Shown here in pieces: positions 1-4,196 of a stretch of 5,620 nt of DNA. Origin of the DNA: Cytophagales bacterium (lineage in GTDB: Bacteria; Bacteroidota; Bacteroidia; Cytophagales; Cyclobacteriaceae); NCBI GenBank assembly GCA_003541895.1, contig DPLR01000685.1:1-5620 (forward strand), read 5' to 3'. The number at the start of each line of letters is the position of its first letter. Within the stretch, counting starts at the first letter, position 1. The position numbers and the translations under genes are program-made. The notes under the pieces are model-generated. The model was not told the DNA's origin and ran no database searches. It worked only from the letters and a program-made list of their open reading frames with translations.

Positions 1-18
1 AATAACCATATCAAATAG
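1..18 (+). CDS. 3' end of an upstream gene (partial)
   Basis: Reading from base 1 gives the codons for NNHIK followed by a TAG stop at 16-18, one base before the next ATG. The same 1-nt gap between stop and ATG occurs at 2132/2134, so a gene ending here would fit the local packing. Only five codons are visible, so product and even coding status cannot be judged; the neighbouring frame is also open to the window edge. Confidence 0.3.
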   Translation, partial: NNHIK

Positions 19-19
19 T

Positions 20-319
20 ATGAAAAAAGTTGGTGTGGTGATTAGTTGTTTCTGGAATACTCCGGACACACTTGAGAAAGAAAGATTAAGTCTTGGAGAG
101 GTAAAGGACGAGGAATACGATATCCGCAATGTGACCTTTTATAATATTGATGGATTGGCTCCGGCAAAAGATGATGATGATGTGTTTAACAATACGTATA
201 TCTATTGCTCTGGCCAGACCTTTTGTTCTCCTTTCAATTTAAAAACGGTAAAGGCAGCTTGGGAGGCAAATACCGACTTATTGAAAGATTCTATAAAAGA
301 TAAAGGAGTTATCAATTAA
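20..319 (+). CDS. hypothetical phage protein, 99 aa
   Basis: I do not recognise a named family. The protein starts MKKVGVVISCFWN, has a run of four aspartates (residues 51-54) and a Tyr/Cys-containing stretch TYIYCSGQTFCSPF (about 59-72), followed by a predicted helix (KTVKAAWEANTDLL). The alternating hydrophobic pattern in the middle suggests a small mixed alpha/beta fold. There is no signal peptide or membrane segment. It is followed six bases later by the basic 56-aa gene, so both probably share one transcript. The frame is open upstream to the window edge, so the true start could lie outside; ATG 20 is preferred because a stop in another frame (16-18) ends just before it. Expression as a real gene is likely; function is unknown. 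Confidence 0.75.
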   Translation: MKKVGVVISCFWNTPDTLEKERLSLGEVKDEEYDIRNVTFYNIDGLAPAKDDDDVFNNTYIYCSGQTFCSPFNLKTVKAAWEANTDLLKDSIKDKGVIN

Positions 320-325
320 ATTTAT

Positions 326-496
326 ATGGCAAAGTCAAAAGCACATCCGGGGTTTCAGGCAGTACAAAGTCAGATTGCCAAGAAACAAGGAATCTCAAAG
401 AAAGCCGCCGGAGCAATTCTGGCAAGTAGTACGCGCAATGCAAGCGCGTCTGCTAAACGAAAGAATCCGCGATTAAAGCGGGTGAAGGGTAAGTAA
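326..496 (+). CDS. small basic HPGF-motif phage protein, 56 aa
   Basis: A complete short frame from ATG 326 to TAA 494-496. It has 11 Lys and 4 Arg and no Asp or Glu. The order of elements is MAKSKAHPGF (1-10), a helix-like segment QAVQSQIAKKQGIS (11-24), an alanine-rich helix KKAAGAILASSTRNAS (25-40), then a basic tail AKRKNPRLKRVKGK (43-56). The arrangement HPGF, IAKKQGIS, AGAILASSTR, AKRKNPRLKRV resembles small proteins I recall from many tailed-phage genomes, but I cannot name the family. It sits between two other small genes (gaps of 6 and 18 nt). The antisense frame over 370-651 is a shadow. The basic charge suggests nucleic-acid or capsid-interior contact, which is inference only. Confidence 0.8.
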   Translation: MAKSKAHPGFQAVQSQIAKKQGISKKAAGAILASSTRNASASAKRKNPRLKRVKGK

Positions 497-514
497 TCTC
501 TAATACAATTAAAT

Positions 515-700
515 ATGGCTATGAATGGCGCATACGGCGGGAAATCCGTTAAGAAAAAAATGACTACCGGAGGTGGTAAAACAAGATCAGCTGGTACGGC
601 TAAACGCAGTGCTGGTACAAAATCAACTGGCTCAAAATCGAGCACAACCAAAAAGGTTGGTGGAAATACTAACTATAAGATCACTGGTCCTAAATATTAA
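515..700 (+). CDS. small Lys/Gly/Ser/Thr-rich basic protein, 61 aa
   Basis: Runs from ATG 515 (a second ATG lies two codons later) to TAA 698-700. The protein has 12 Lys and 2 Arg with no Asp or Glu and is low-complexity: SAGT occurs twice (residues 25-28 and 32-35), encoded by an 8-base repeat GCTGGTAC at 590-597 and 611-618, followed by a Ser/Thr/Lys-rich stretch (36-47). It ends in an aromatic-containing tail (NTNYKITGPKY). It is probably unstructured in isolation. It is the last gene of its block, 18 nt after another acid-free basic gene, with the terminator 70 nt downstream. The composition resembles short nucleic-acid-binding or scaffold-like proteins, but no family is recognised. Confidence 0.7.
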   Translation: MAMNGAYGGKSVKKKMTTGGGKTRSAGTAKRSAGTKSTGSKSSTTKKVGGNTNYKITGPKY

Positions 701-704
701 TTGT

Positions 705-712
705 TATATTTG
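705..712 (+). promoter_or_regulatory. promoter -7-like box TATATTTG after block A
   Basis: Perfect match to the Bacteroidota -7 consensus TAnnTTTG, only four bases after the stop of the 61-aa gene. No convincing TTTG -33 element lies 17-23 nt upstream, so promoter activity is uncertain. Transcription from here would begin near 718 and meet the terminator at 770-804, making a transcript of under 100 nt with no gene in it. Confidence 0.35.
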
Positions 713-723
713 GATCCTGGTCT

Positions 724-746
724 GATTTGTTTTTTGCACACAAATC
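724..746 (+). other. 7-bp stem-loop in the block A 3' region
   Basis: Perfect inverted repeat GATTTGT / ACAAATC with a 9-nt T-rich loop. It is not followed by a T-tract, so it is not itself an intrinsic terminator. It may stabilise the 3' end or be part of a small RNA. Confidence 0.45.
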
Positions 747-769
747 TAAATTTTGGGTTAGGTATCATT

Positions 770-804
770 GAAACCGGTTTCGCGAGATCCGGTTTCTTTG
801 TTTT
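770..804 (+). terminator. intrinsic terminator after block A
   Basis: Perfect 8-bp stem GAAACCGG (770-777) with CCGGTTTC (789-796) and an 11-nt loop that contains the palindrome TCGCGA. It is followed by TTTGTTTT (797-804). It ends transcription of the three small genes at 20-700. Confidence 0.8.
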
Positions 805-962
805 ATGCCGAACCATGGTCAGCATACGCCACCGTATAGACACCCTATTTTACTGGTTTTCTTCATTTTTAATAGTCTCCAATTTTGGCAATACTTGCGA
901 CAGAACTATTTTAGAATGATTCTGAATTACGGTTTGGAATTTTAAAATAAAAATTGCAATTG
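805..962. other. non-coding spacer between blocks A and B
   Basis: No supported gene. A reading frame running from 701 to 919 begins at a non-ATG codon and passes straight through the promoter-like box and the terminator hairpin, so it is not credible. A minor 5-bp hairpin (ATACG/CGTAT, 824-837) is visible. I see no tRNA arm pattern on either strand. Confidence 0.6.
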
Positions 963-970
963 TATATTTG
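963..970 (+). promoter_or_regulatory. promoter -7 box TATATTTG for block B
   Basis: Perfect TAnnTTTG match located 17 bases before the ATG at 988, which leaves a short leader of roughly ten bases. The -33 element is imperfect: TTTG at 933-936 is 26 nt away, longer than the usual 17-23, while TTTT at 940-943 has a 19-nt spacer. Its position, after a terminator and before five packed genes, supports it as the block B promoter. Confidence 0.6.
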
Positions 971-987
971 GTTCACAAACTGAAAGT

Positions 988-1284
988 ATGGCAGAACAAA
1001 AATTCCAATTCGTTGGTCCGAATAATTCCCTAATCAACATCATCGCGCAGAATCGTGATACGCTCATTGATTTTCTTAAACAGAATCTCAAAGAAGAGAA
1101 ACCAGATATGCTTATGAGTTTGCAGCGCGGTGATTGTGGTTGCGTACTTAACTGCAAAACTTTTGAGGATATTCCAAAAGATGATGCGATCTGTGAACAC
1201 CATCACTTTTTTATTCTTTACGTGGATAATCAAGTTCCGGAAGTACAACAAATGATTCTTAATCCGGGAGGTAAAAAAGCATGA
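988..1284 (+). CDS. hypothetical Cys/His-rich protein, 98 aa
   Basis: First gene of block B. The N-terminal half is helical and charged (about residues 14-45). The centre holds GDCGCVLNC, with cysteines at 50, 52 and 56, and CEHHHFF, with Cys69 and His71-73. Four cysteines and three histidines within 24 residues could form a metal-binding site, although the CxC-x3-C...CxHHH order is not a zinc finger type that I recognise. A short beta-like stretch (FFILYVD) follows and the C terminus is NPGGKKA. There is no signal peptide, so disulfides for export are unlikely. Its stop overlaps the next start as ATGA (1281-1284), which suggests translational coupling. Function is unknown. Confidence 0.8.
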   Translation: MAEQKFQFVGPNNSLINIIAQNRDTLIDFLKQNLKEEKPDMLMSLQRGDCGCVLNCKTFEDIPKDDAICEHHHFFILYVDNQVPEVQQMILNPGGKKA

Positions 1285-1598
1285 TCTATTCAAAACTTAC
1301 ATTGGCCGATACGGTTTATTCAATCAACGCGATTGATATTACCATCAAGGAGCATAATATCATTGGTATTGAATTGGTACCATGTTTTGTCGGGCCACAG
1401 GAAATGCTTTCTCTTTCAGAAAGTGTTCTGATCTTAAAAATGTCAGCCGGTACCAGATCTCATGCGTTCAAATTGGATGATGAGGGAAACATACTGGATG
1501 AAGATTCAATTTATTTTTTCTCCCTGCAGGAAGCAGAGGAAGAATGTGTCATACTACGAACTAATGAAAACAGAGCAGAACGAGATATGGATGTGTAG
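1281..1598 (+). CDS. hypothetical phage protein, 105 aa
   Basis: Unrecognised. Starts within the ATGA overlap with the preceding gene. The pattern of alternating hydrophobic residues through most of its length (YSINAIDITI, IIGIELVPCF, SVLILKM, SIYFFSL) suggests a mostly beta small domain, followed by an acidic segment (EAEEEC, 84-89) and a charged tail. No membrane segment or known catalytic motif is seen. It overlaps the next gene in another frame. Its place in a run of five small genes is typical of phage accessory or late-region fillers, but this does not assign a role. Confidence 0.78.
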   Translation: MIYSKLTLADTVYSINAIDITIKEHNIIGIELVPCFVGPQEMLSLSESVLILKMSAGTRSHAFKLDDEGNILDEDSIYFFSLQEAEEECVILRTNENRAERDMDV

Positions 1599-1827
1599 AA
1601 TCTTTCTTAAACGAGAGAATGTTGCTAAGAATCGTAAAACCAAATATGTACAAGGTGTTGTAAAGTATTTGGCAATAATGAATGGTGATGAACTGGTTAT
1701 GAATCAGACGAACCGTAGAACACTTGGTCGCGTATTTCGTAATGAACTGGATAAGAACTTTACTATTGATCATGTTACCAAGGTTGAAAGGATTAAGTAT
1801 TTGGGTAAATCGCTGGCAATTGAATAA
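1564..1827 (+). CDS. hypothetical basic protein, 87 aa
   Basis: Unrecognised. The frame is open from further upstream, but reading before 1564 would lie wholly inside the preceding gene. ATG 1564 gives a 35-nt overlap and 87 aa; ATG 1591 gives an 8-nt overlap and 78 aa, the same overlap size as at 3307-3314, and is a serious alternative. The protein is basic (FLKRENVAKNRKTKY, NRRTLGRVFRN), with a central hydrophobic-helical segment (GVVKYLAIMNG) and a C terminus VERIKYLGKSLAIE. Nucleic-acid binding is possible but unsupported by a named motif. The next gene begins two bases after its stop. Confidence 0.72.
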   Translation: MKTEQNEIWMCRIFLKRENVAKNRKTKYVQGVVKYLAIMNGDELVMNQTNRRTLGRVFRNELDKNFTIDHVTKVERIKYLGKSLAIE

Positions 1828-1829
1828 CT

Positions 1830-2132
1830 ATGGGTTTTAATTTATTTGGATATCGGGTTGTTGACAACAAAAAGATTTCTCTTTCTGCAAACGAATGGGA
1901 TAGTCAACGCCATGCTTATGATAAAGAATTTGCCTATACAGAAGGTTTTGAATGGGTTTATCTTCCGGCTGAATATCCACAAGACACAGAAATCTATGCC
2001 CGGCCAAAATTTCCATTTAGAGCAATTGAATGGATTCATCAAAATATTCCGGAAGAAGTACAGTCAAGATATTTGAATATTCTTGATCTGATGAATGAGG
2101 ATCAAACAATTTATTTTTATTTCTCCAATTGA
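1830..2132 (+). CDS. hypothetical phage protein, 100 aa
   Basis: Unrecognised. The start at 1830 lies two bases after the previous stop, and the stop at 2130-2132 is one base before the next ATG. The protein is rich in aromatic residues, with tryptophans at three sites (EWDSQ, EWVYLPAEYP, EWIHQNIPEE), a central proline-containing segment (ARPKFPFRAIEW) and a hydrophobic C terminus ending TIYFYFSN. It is soluble by composition, without a signal peptide. Frames on the opposite strand and in +1 over the same DNA are shadows. Confidence 0.8.
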   Translation: MGFNLFGYRVVDNKKISLSANEWDSQRHAYDKEFAYTEGFEWVYLPAEYPQDTEIYARPKFPFRAIEWIHQNIPEEVQSRYLNILDLMNEDQTIYFYFSN

Positions 2133-2133
2133 T

Positions 2134-2316
2134 ATGAAATTTCAAGACTATAAATTTTATCTATTCAGAATAAAACGTGATATGCTTTGGTTTTATACCG
2201 GTCAGGCTGTTGCAACCAAAGGATTACAAAAATGGTTTACTACGGATGCCATTCGCGCTCTTTATGAAAACGGATACATCGAAATCATTTCAGAGATAGT
2301 TCCGAAGAAAAATTGA
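2134..2316 (+). CDS. hypothetical small protein, 60 aa
   Basis: Last gene of block B. ATG 2134, one base after the previous stop, is chosen over an in-frame ATG at 2095 that would overlap the upstream gene by 38 nt. The protein is basic and aromatic in its first half (MKFQDYKFYLFRIKRDMLWFY) and contains a helical segment, then ENGYIEIISEIVPKKN at the C terminus. The pairing of a helix (TTDAIRALYENGYIEI) with a beta-like end is reminiscent of the end of a winged-helix domain, but it is too short to call. A terminator lies 28 nt downstream. Confidence 0.75.
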   Translation: MKFQDYKFYLFRIKRDMLWFYTGQAVATKGLQKWFTTDAIRALYENGYIEIISEIVPKKN

Positions 2317-2343
2317 ACCTGAAGATGTTAAGGGATAAAATCA

Positions 2344-2377
2344 AAAAGGGGGCCGGCAAGACCCCCTTTTCTTTTTT
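2344..2377 (+). terminator. intrinsic terminator after block B
   Basis: Perfect 9-bp stem AAAAGGGGG (2344-2352) with CCCCCTTTT (2362-2370), a 9-nt loop, then CTTTTTT (2371-2377). The A-run on the left arm means the opposite strand would also read as a hairpin plus T-tract, so it may work in both directions. A reading frame at 2313-2528 crosses this hairpin and is not credible. Confidence 0.88.
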
Positions 2378-2479
2378 CAAACTGACATCAAGCCTTGGCA
2401 AACTTGATTTAATCCACGGATTCAAATATACAATCTTTTGGGTTTGCTTGTTTATAACGGTTCTAAATTTCTCCTTGGG
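2378..2479. other. non-coding spacer between blocks B and C
   Basis: No supported gene. The only notable item is CAAATATA at 2423-2430, which reads TATATTTG on the minus strand and so matches the -7 consensus facing back toward the terminator. No -33 element accompanies it. Confidence 0.5.
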
Positions 2480-2511
2480 TTTGGTTTTTATAGATTCTCT
2501 CTGTATTTTTG
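2480..2511 (+). promoter_or_regulatory. Bacteroidota-type promoter for block C
   Basis: TTTG (2480-2483), a 20-nt spacer, then TATTTTTG (2504-2511). This is a full match to the TTTG-N17-23-TAnnTTTG promoter of Bacteroidota and the best in the window. The predicted transcript start is near 2517-2519, giving a leader of about 15 nt before ATG 2533. Confidence 0.75.
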
Positions 2512-2532
2512 GTTTTCAAACTGATTGACCAA

Positions 2533-2775
2533 ATGGTAGTAAAAAGGGTTTCGGCAACGATCATTACTGTGGACGATGTTGTTTTTGAATACAACGAGCG
2601 CACACTTACCTATGAAACGTTTTCCGATAATTACGATCAAAACCACGTTCTGTCACTTAACCATTTCCTCGTTACTGAAACGCCGGAAATCGAAAAGGAG
2701 TACAAAGACTATTTCCGTTTTCTTGATAAATTGGCTGATCTTCTAAAAGAAAGGGGTATATGTTCGGAACTTTAA
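2533..2775 (+). CDS. hypothetical phage protein, 80 aa
   Basis: First gene of block C. ATG 2533 is preferred to an in-frame TTG at 2509, because that TTG lies inside the -7 promoter box and would be upstream of the transcript start. The protein opens with a beta-like segment (RVSATIITVDDVVFEYNERTLTYETF), followed by a charged helical half (PEIEKEYKDYFRFLDKLADLLKERG). No family recognised. The last 16 nt overlap the start of the next gene, whose ATG is preceded by GGGG, suggesting coupled translation. Confidence 0.78.
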   Translation: MVVKRVSATIITVDDVVFEYNERTLTYETFSDNYDQNHVLSLNHFLVTETPEIEKEYKDYFRFLDKLADLLKERGICSEL

Positions 2776-3314
2776 TATCCACGGATAAGCAAGGTAATGT
2801 TAAAATCAACGACAAGTATTTTCATCTCTGTCCAGAATTGGTTGCAGTATTAAATGATAAAAATCTTGGTGGTCCGGTTATTCGTTATATCATTAATGTA
2901 TATGATCGTAAGTCTGTATACCGTCATTTCCCGATTGATATCCGTAAGGAAGAAGTATGTATGGCTATTTGGGACAAGAAAGAAAATCCACGATTGTCGC
3001 ATGAATTGGTTCAAAAAGCAATCAGTCTTTACGAATACGTACAATATGATCCGTTGATTGAGCAATACAACGCCATGGTGGCAAAGAATAAAAAGATCAT
3101 TGAGGTTTTCAATACGATTCAGGTTACTGAAGCAAACATTAGCCAGGTCAACAAATGGTCAGCTGAGATGCAAAAGTCAACTGAAGGGTTGGAAAAGCTC
3201 CGTGAGCGCATTCAAGCGGAAGAAGAAGAACGTGAAATCATGGGCGGTGGATCTGATAGCTTGAGTTATATTGAAGAACGTTTAATCAGAAGGCAAAAGG
3301 AAATGAATGGATAA
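2760..3314 (+). CDS. 184-aa phage protein with C-terminal coiled coil
   Basis: The N-terminal part (1-75) has a conserved-looking core RYIINVYDRKSVYRHFP (about 42-58) followed by IRKEEV. I recall YD-x-x-S-x-Y arrangements in proteins encoded near terminase genes of large phages, but I cannot name the family. Residues 85-160 are strongly helical and charged, ending in LEKLRERIQAEEEEREI (144-160), consistent with a coiled coil. A Gly-rich hinge (162-164) precedes a last basic helix. Its position three genes before terL and its oligomer-like coiled coil make a head-assembly protein or small terminase subunit conceivable, yet no helix-turn-helix is evident. It overlaps the previous gene by 16 nt and the next by 8 nt. 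Confidence 0.85.
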   Translation: MFGTLISTDKQGNVKINDKYFHLCPELVAVLNDKNLGGPVIRYIINVYDRKSVYRHFPIDIRKEEVCMAIWDKKENPRLSHELVQKAISLYEYVQYDPLIEQYNAMVAKNKKIIEVFNTIQVTEANISQVNKWSAEMQKSTEGLEKLRERIQAEEEEREIMGGGSDSLSYIEERLIRRQKEMNG

Positions 3315-3501
3315 ATATTATGAAACTTGCAAAATAGCTGGAGGCGGTTTGCTGATTAATAAAAAACCAATTGAACAGGCATCAAAATTAGAATTGATTC
3401 AAACTGTTCACTATCTTCACCAACAGGTGAAACAAGAAAGAACTACGGGAATTGAACTATTAAAAGACTTTGCCCGGATAGCAACAAAAAGTAGTAATTA
3501 A
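3307..3501 (+). CDS. hypothetical small protein, 64 aa
   Basis: Starts at ATG 3307 inside ATGGATAA, overlapping the stop of the previous gene by 8 nt. The protein has a short Gly-containing N-terminal segment (CKIAGGGLLINKKP) and then two predicted helices: residues about 25-43 (SKLELIQTVHYLHQQVKQE) and 47-60. The helical half could pack as a hairpin or with the coiled coil of the upstream product, which would fit the overlapping gene arrangement, but this is inference. No known motif is seen. Confidence 0.75.
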   Translation: MDKYYETCKIAGGGLLINKKPIEQASKLELIQTVHYLHQQVKQERTTGIELLKDFARIATKSSN

Positions 3502-3513
3502 TTAATAATCAAT

Positions 3514-4086
3514 ATGGAAAAAGAGGTTTTAAACGGTTTTGAATTATCCAAAATCAAATTATTGAAAAACGGTGGTATTGAGGTTGCTTATTCTCAAGCA
3601 ATGACATCAGGAGATGTTACCAATACAGATACGTTTTTGAGAAAGTCAACAAAGGATCCACATCCTGATTTAGTAAATGCCATTGCTGGACTTAATAAAT
3701 ATCTGGCAAAAGTTCATAATTTACTTGCTTTCAAATCATTGTTAAAGATTAACGCAACAACAAAATTATCTGAAGCTGTTAAAACGATGGAAAGCACGTT
3801 TGAAAAACTTGAAGATGAGGTATTGAAACATATTGAAGTTACTGGTGTTTCGATCTCAGGAGACGAAGATAATATGGGAATTGTAATCACTGGTGTAAAC
3901 CGTTACAATGGTGAAGCAATTGCGTTGAATACTTCACGTATTAATCTTTCAGGTACAAAACACGGTTTTGAGATCGGTTTAGCTGAGGATATCGAATTCA
4001 TTATTGAAGAAGTGAAAGCATATTTGTTCAAAGGAAAAGCAGCACAACTTGAATTAGATTTTGATGATGAAGCAAAAGCTTCATAG
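3514..4086 (+). CDS. conserved-type phage protein with HPDL and ISxSG/VITG motifs, 190 aa
   Basis: Last gene of block C. Features in order: an N-terminal beta-like segment (ELSKIKLLKNGGIEVAYSQ), KDPHPDL at 47-53 followed by helices (54-75), a charged helix (84-107), then the beta pair VTGVSISG (109-116) and MGIVITGV (121-128), ALNTSRINLSG (137-147), a long C-terminal helix, and YLFKGKAAQLELDF (170-183). I recall phage hypothetical proteins with the same order of HPDL, GxSxSG, GxVITG, LN-S/T-x-R-I and FxGKxAQLEL elements, so it is probably a widespread phage family, but I know of no assigned function. The acidic C terminus (DFDDEA) is notable. It is followed by a terminator and then terL. Confidence 0.85.
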   Translation: MEKEVLNGFELSKIKLLKNGGIEVAYSQAMTSGDVTNTDTFLRKSTKDPHPDLVNAIAGLNKYLAKVHNLLAFKSLLKINATTKLSEAVKTMESTFEKLEDEVLKHIEVTGVSISGDEDNMGIVITGVNRYNGEAIALNTSRINLSGTKHGFEIGLAEDIEFIIEEVKAYLFKGKAAQLELDFDDEAKAS

Positions 4087-4093
4087 TTTTTAT

Positions 4094-4101
4094 TATCTTT
4101 G
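4094..4101 (+). promoter_or_regulatory. promoter -7-like box TATCTTTG after block C
   Basis: Perfect TAnnTTTG match seven bases after the stop of the 190-aa gene. There is no TTTG at the right distance upstream (the nearest is about 30 nt away). As with the box at 705-712, it would drive only a short RNA ending at the next terminator, here of about 60 nt. Confidence 0.3.
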
Positions 4102-4141
4102 ATCAATGACATAAGTTTAGTTAATAAAAATTCCGGGAAAG

Positions 4142-4167
4142 GGCATCATGAAAATGGTGCCTTTTTT
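4142..4167 (+). terminator. intrinsic terminator between block C and terL
   Basis: 8-bp stem GGCATCAT (4142-4149) with ATGGTGCC (4154-4161), including one G-U pair, closed by a GAAA tetraloop, followed by TTTTTT (4162-4167). Preceding A residues can extend the stem into the T-tract. It separates terL from the upstream transcript. Confidence 0.85.
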
Positions 4168-4183
4168 CGTTTTACATAATTCG

Positions 4184-4191
4184 TATCTTTG
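4184..4191 (+). promoter_or_regulatory. promoter -7 box TATCTTTG for terL
   Basis: Perfect TAnnTTTG match just downstream of the terminator and ending five bases before the terL ATG. The -33 element is poor; only T-rich sequence from the terminator tract lies at that distance. By the usual spacing the transcript would start at or within a base or two of the ATG. Confidence 0.6.
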
Positions 4192-4196
4192 AATAT

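Larger units (their letters stand above)
718..804 (+). ncRNA. candidate short non-coding RNA or structured 3' UTR
   Basis: The stretch between the TATATTTG box and the T-tract of the terminator has no plausible gene but folds into two hairpins: 724-730 pairs with 740-746 (GATTTGT/ACAAATC, 9-nt loop), and 770-777 pairs with 789-796 (GAAACCGG/CCGGTTTC). It could be an independent small RNA or simply the 3' untranslated end of the block A message. The 5' end is estimated from the box and not observed. Confidence 0.25.

Noticed and set aside
370..651. 93-codon reading frame on the minus strand
   Set aside because: It lies antisense to two better-supported basic genes; their Lys and Gly codons read in reverse give long open frames rich in Phe, Leu and Pro. 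It also spans the gap between them.
701..919. 72-codon + strand frame in the gap after block A
   Set aside because: It lacks an ATG at its start and runs through the promoter-like box and the terminator hairpin; composition is Phe/Leu/Ile-rich as expected of non-coding AT-rich DNA.
805..962. Possible tRNA or origin in the A-B gap
   Set aside because: No T-arm or acceptor-stem pattern, no iterated repeats; only a weak 5-bp hairpin at 824-837.
1462..1563. N-terminal extension of the 87-aa gene
   Set aside because: It would lie entirely inside the 105-aa gene and would add Cys/Trp/Phe-rich sequence unlike the rest of the protein.
2313..2528. 71-codon + strand frame following block B
   Set aside because: It crosses the terminator hairpin and the block C promoter, so it is read-through of regulatory DNA.
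2509..2532. TTG start extending the 80-aa protein by eight residues
   Set aside because: The TTG is part of the -7 promoter box and would be upstream of the transcript start; ATG 2533 fits better.
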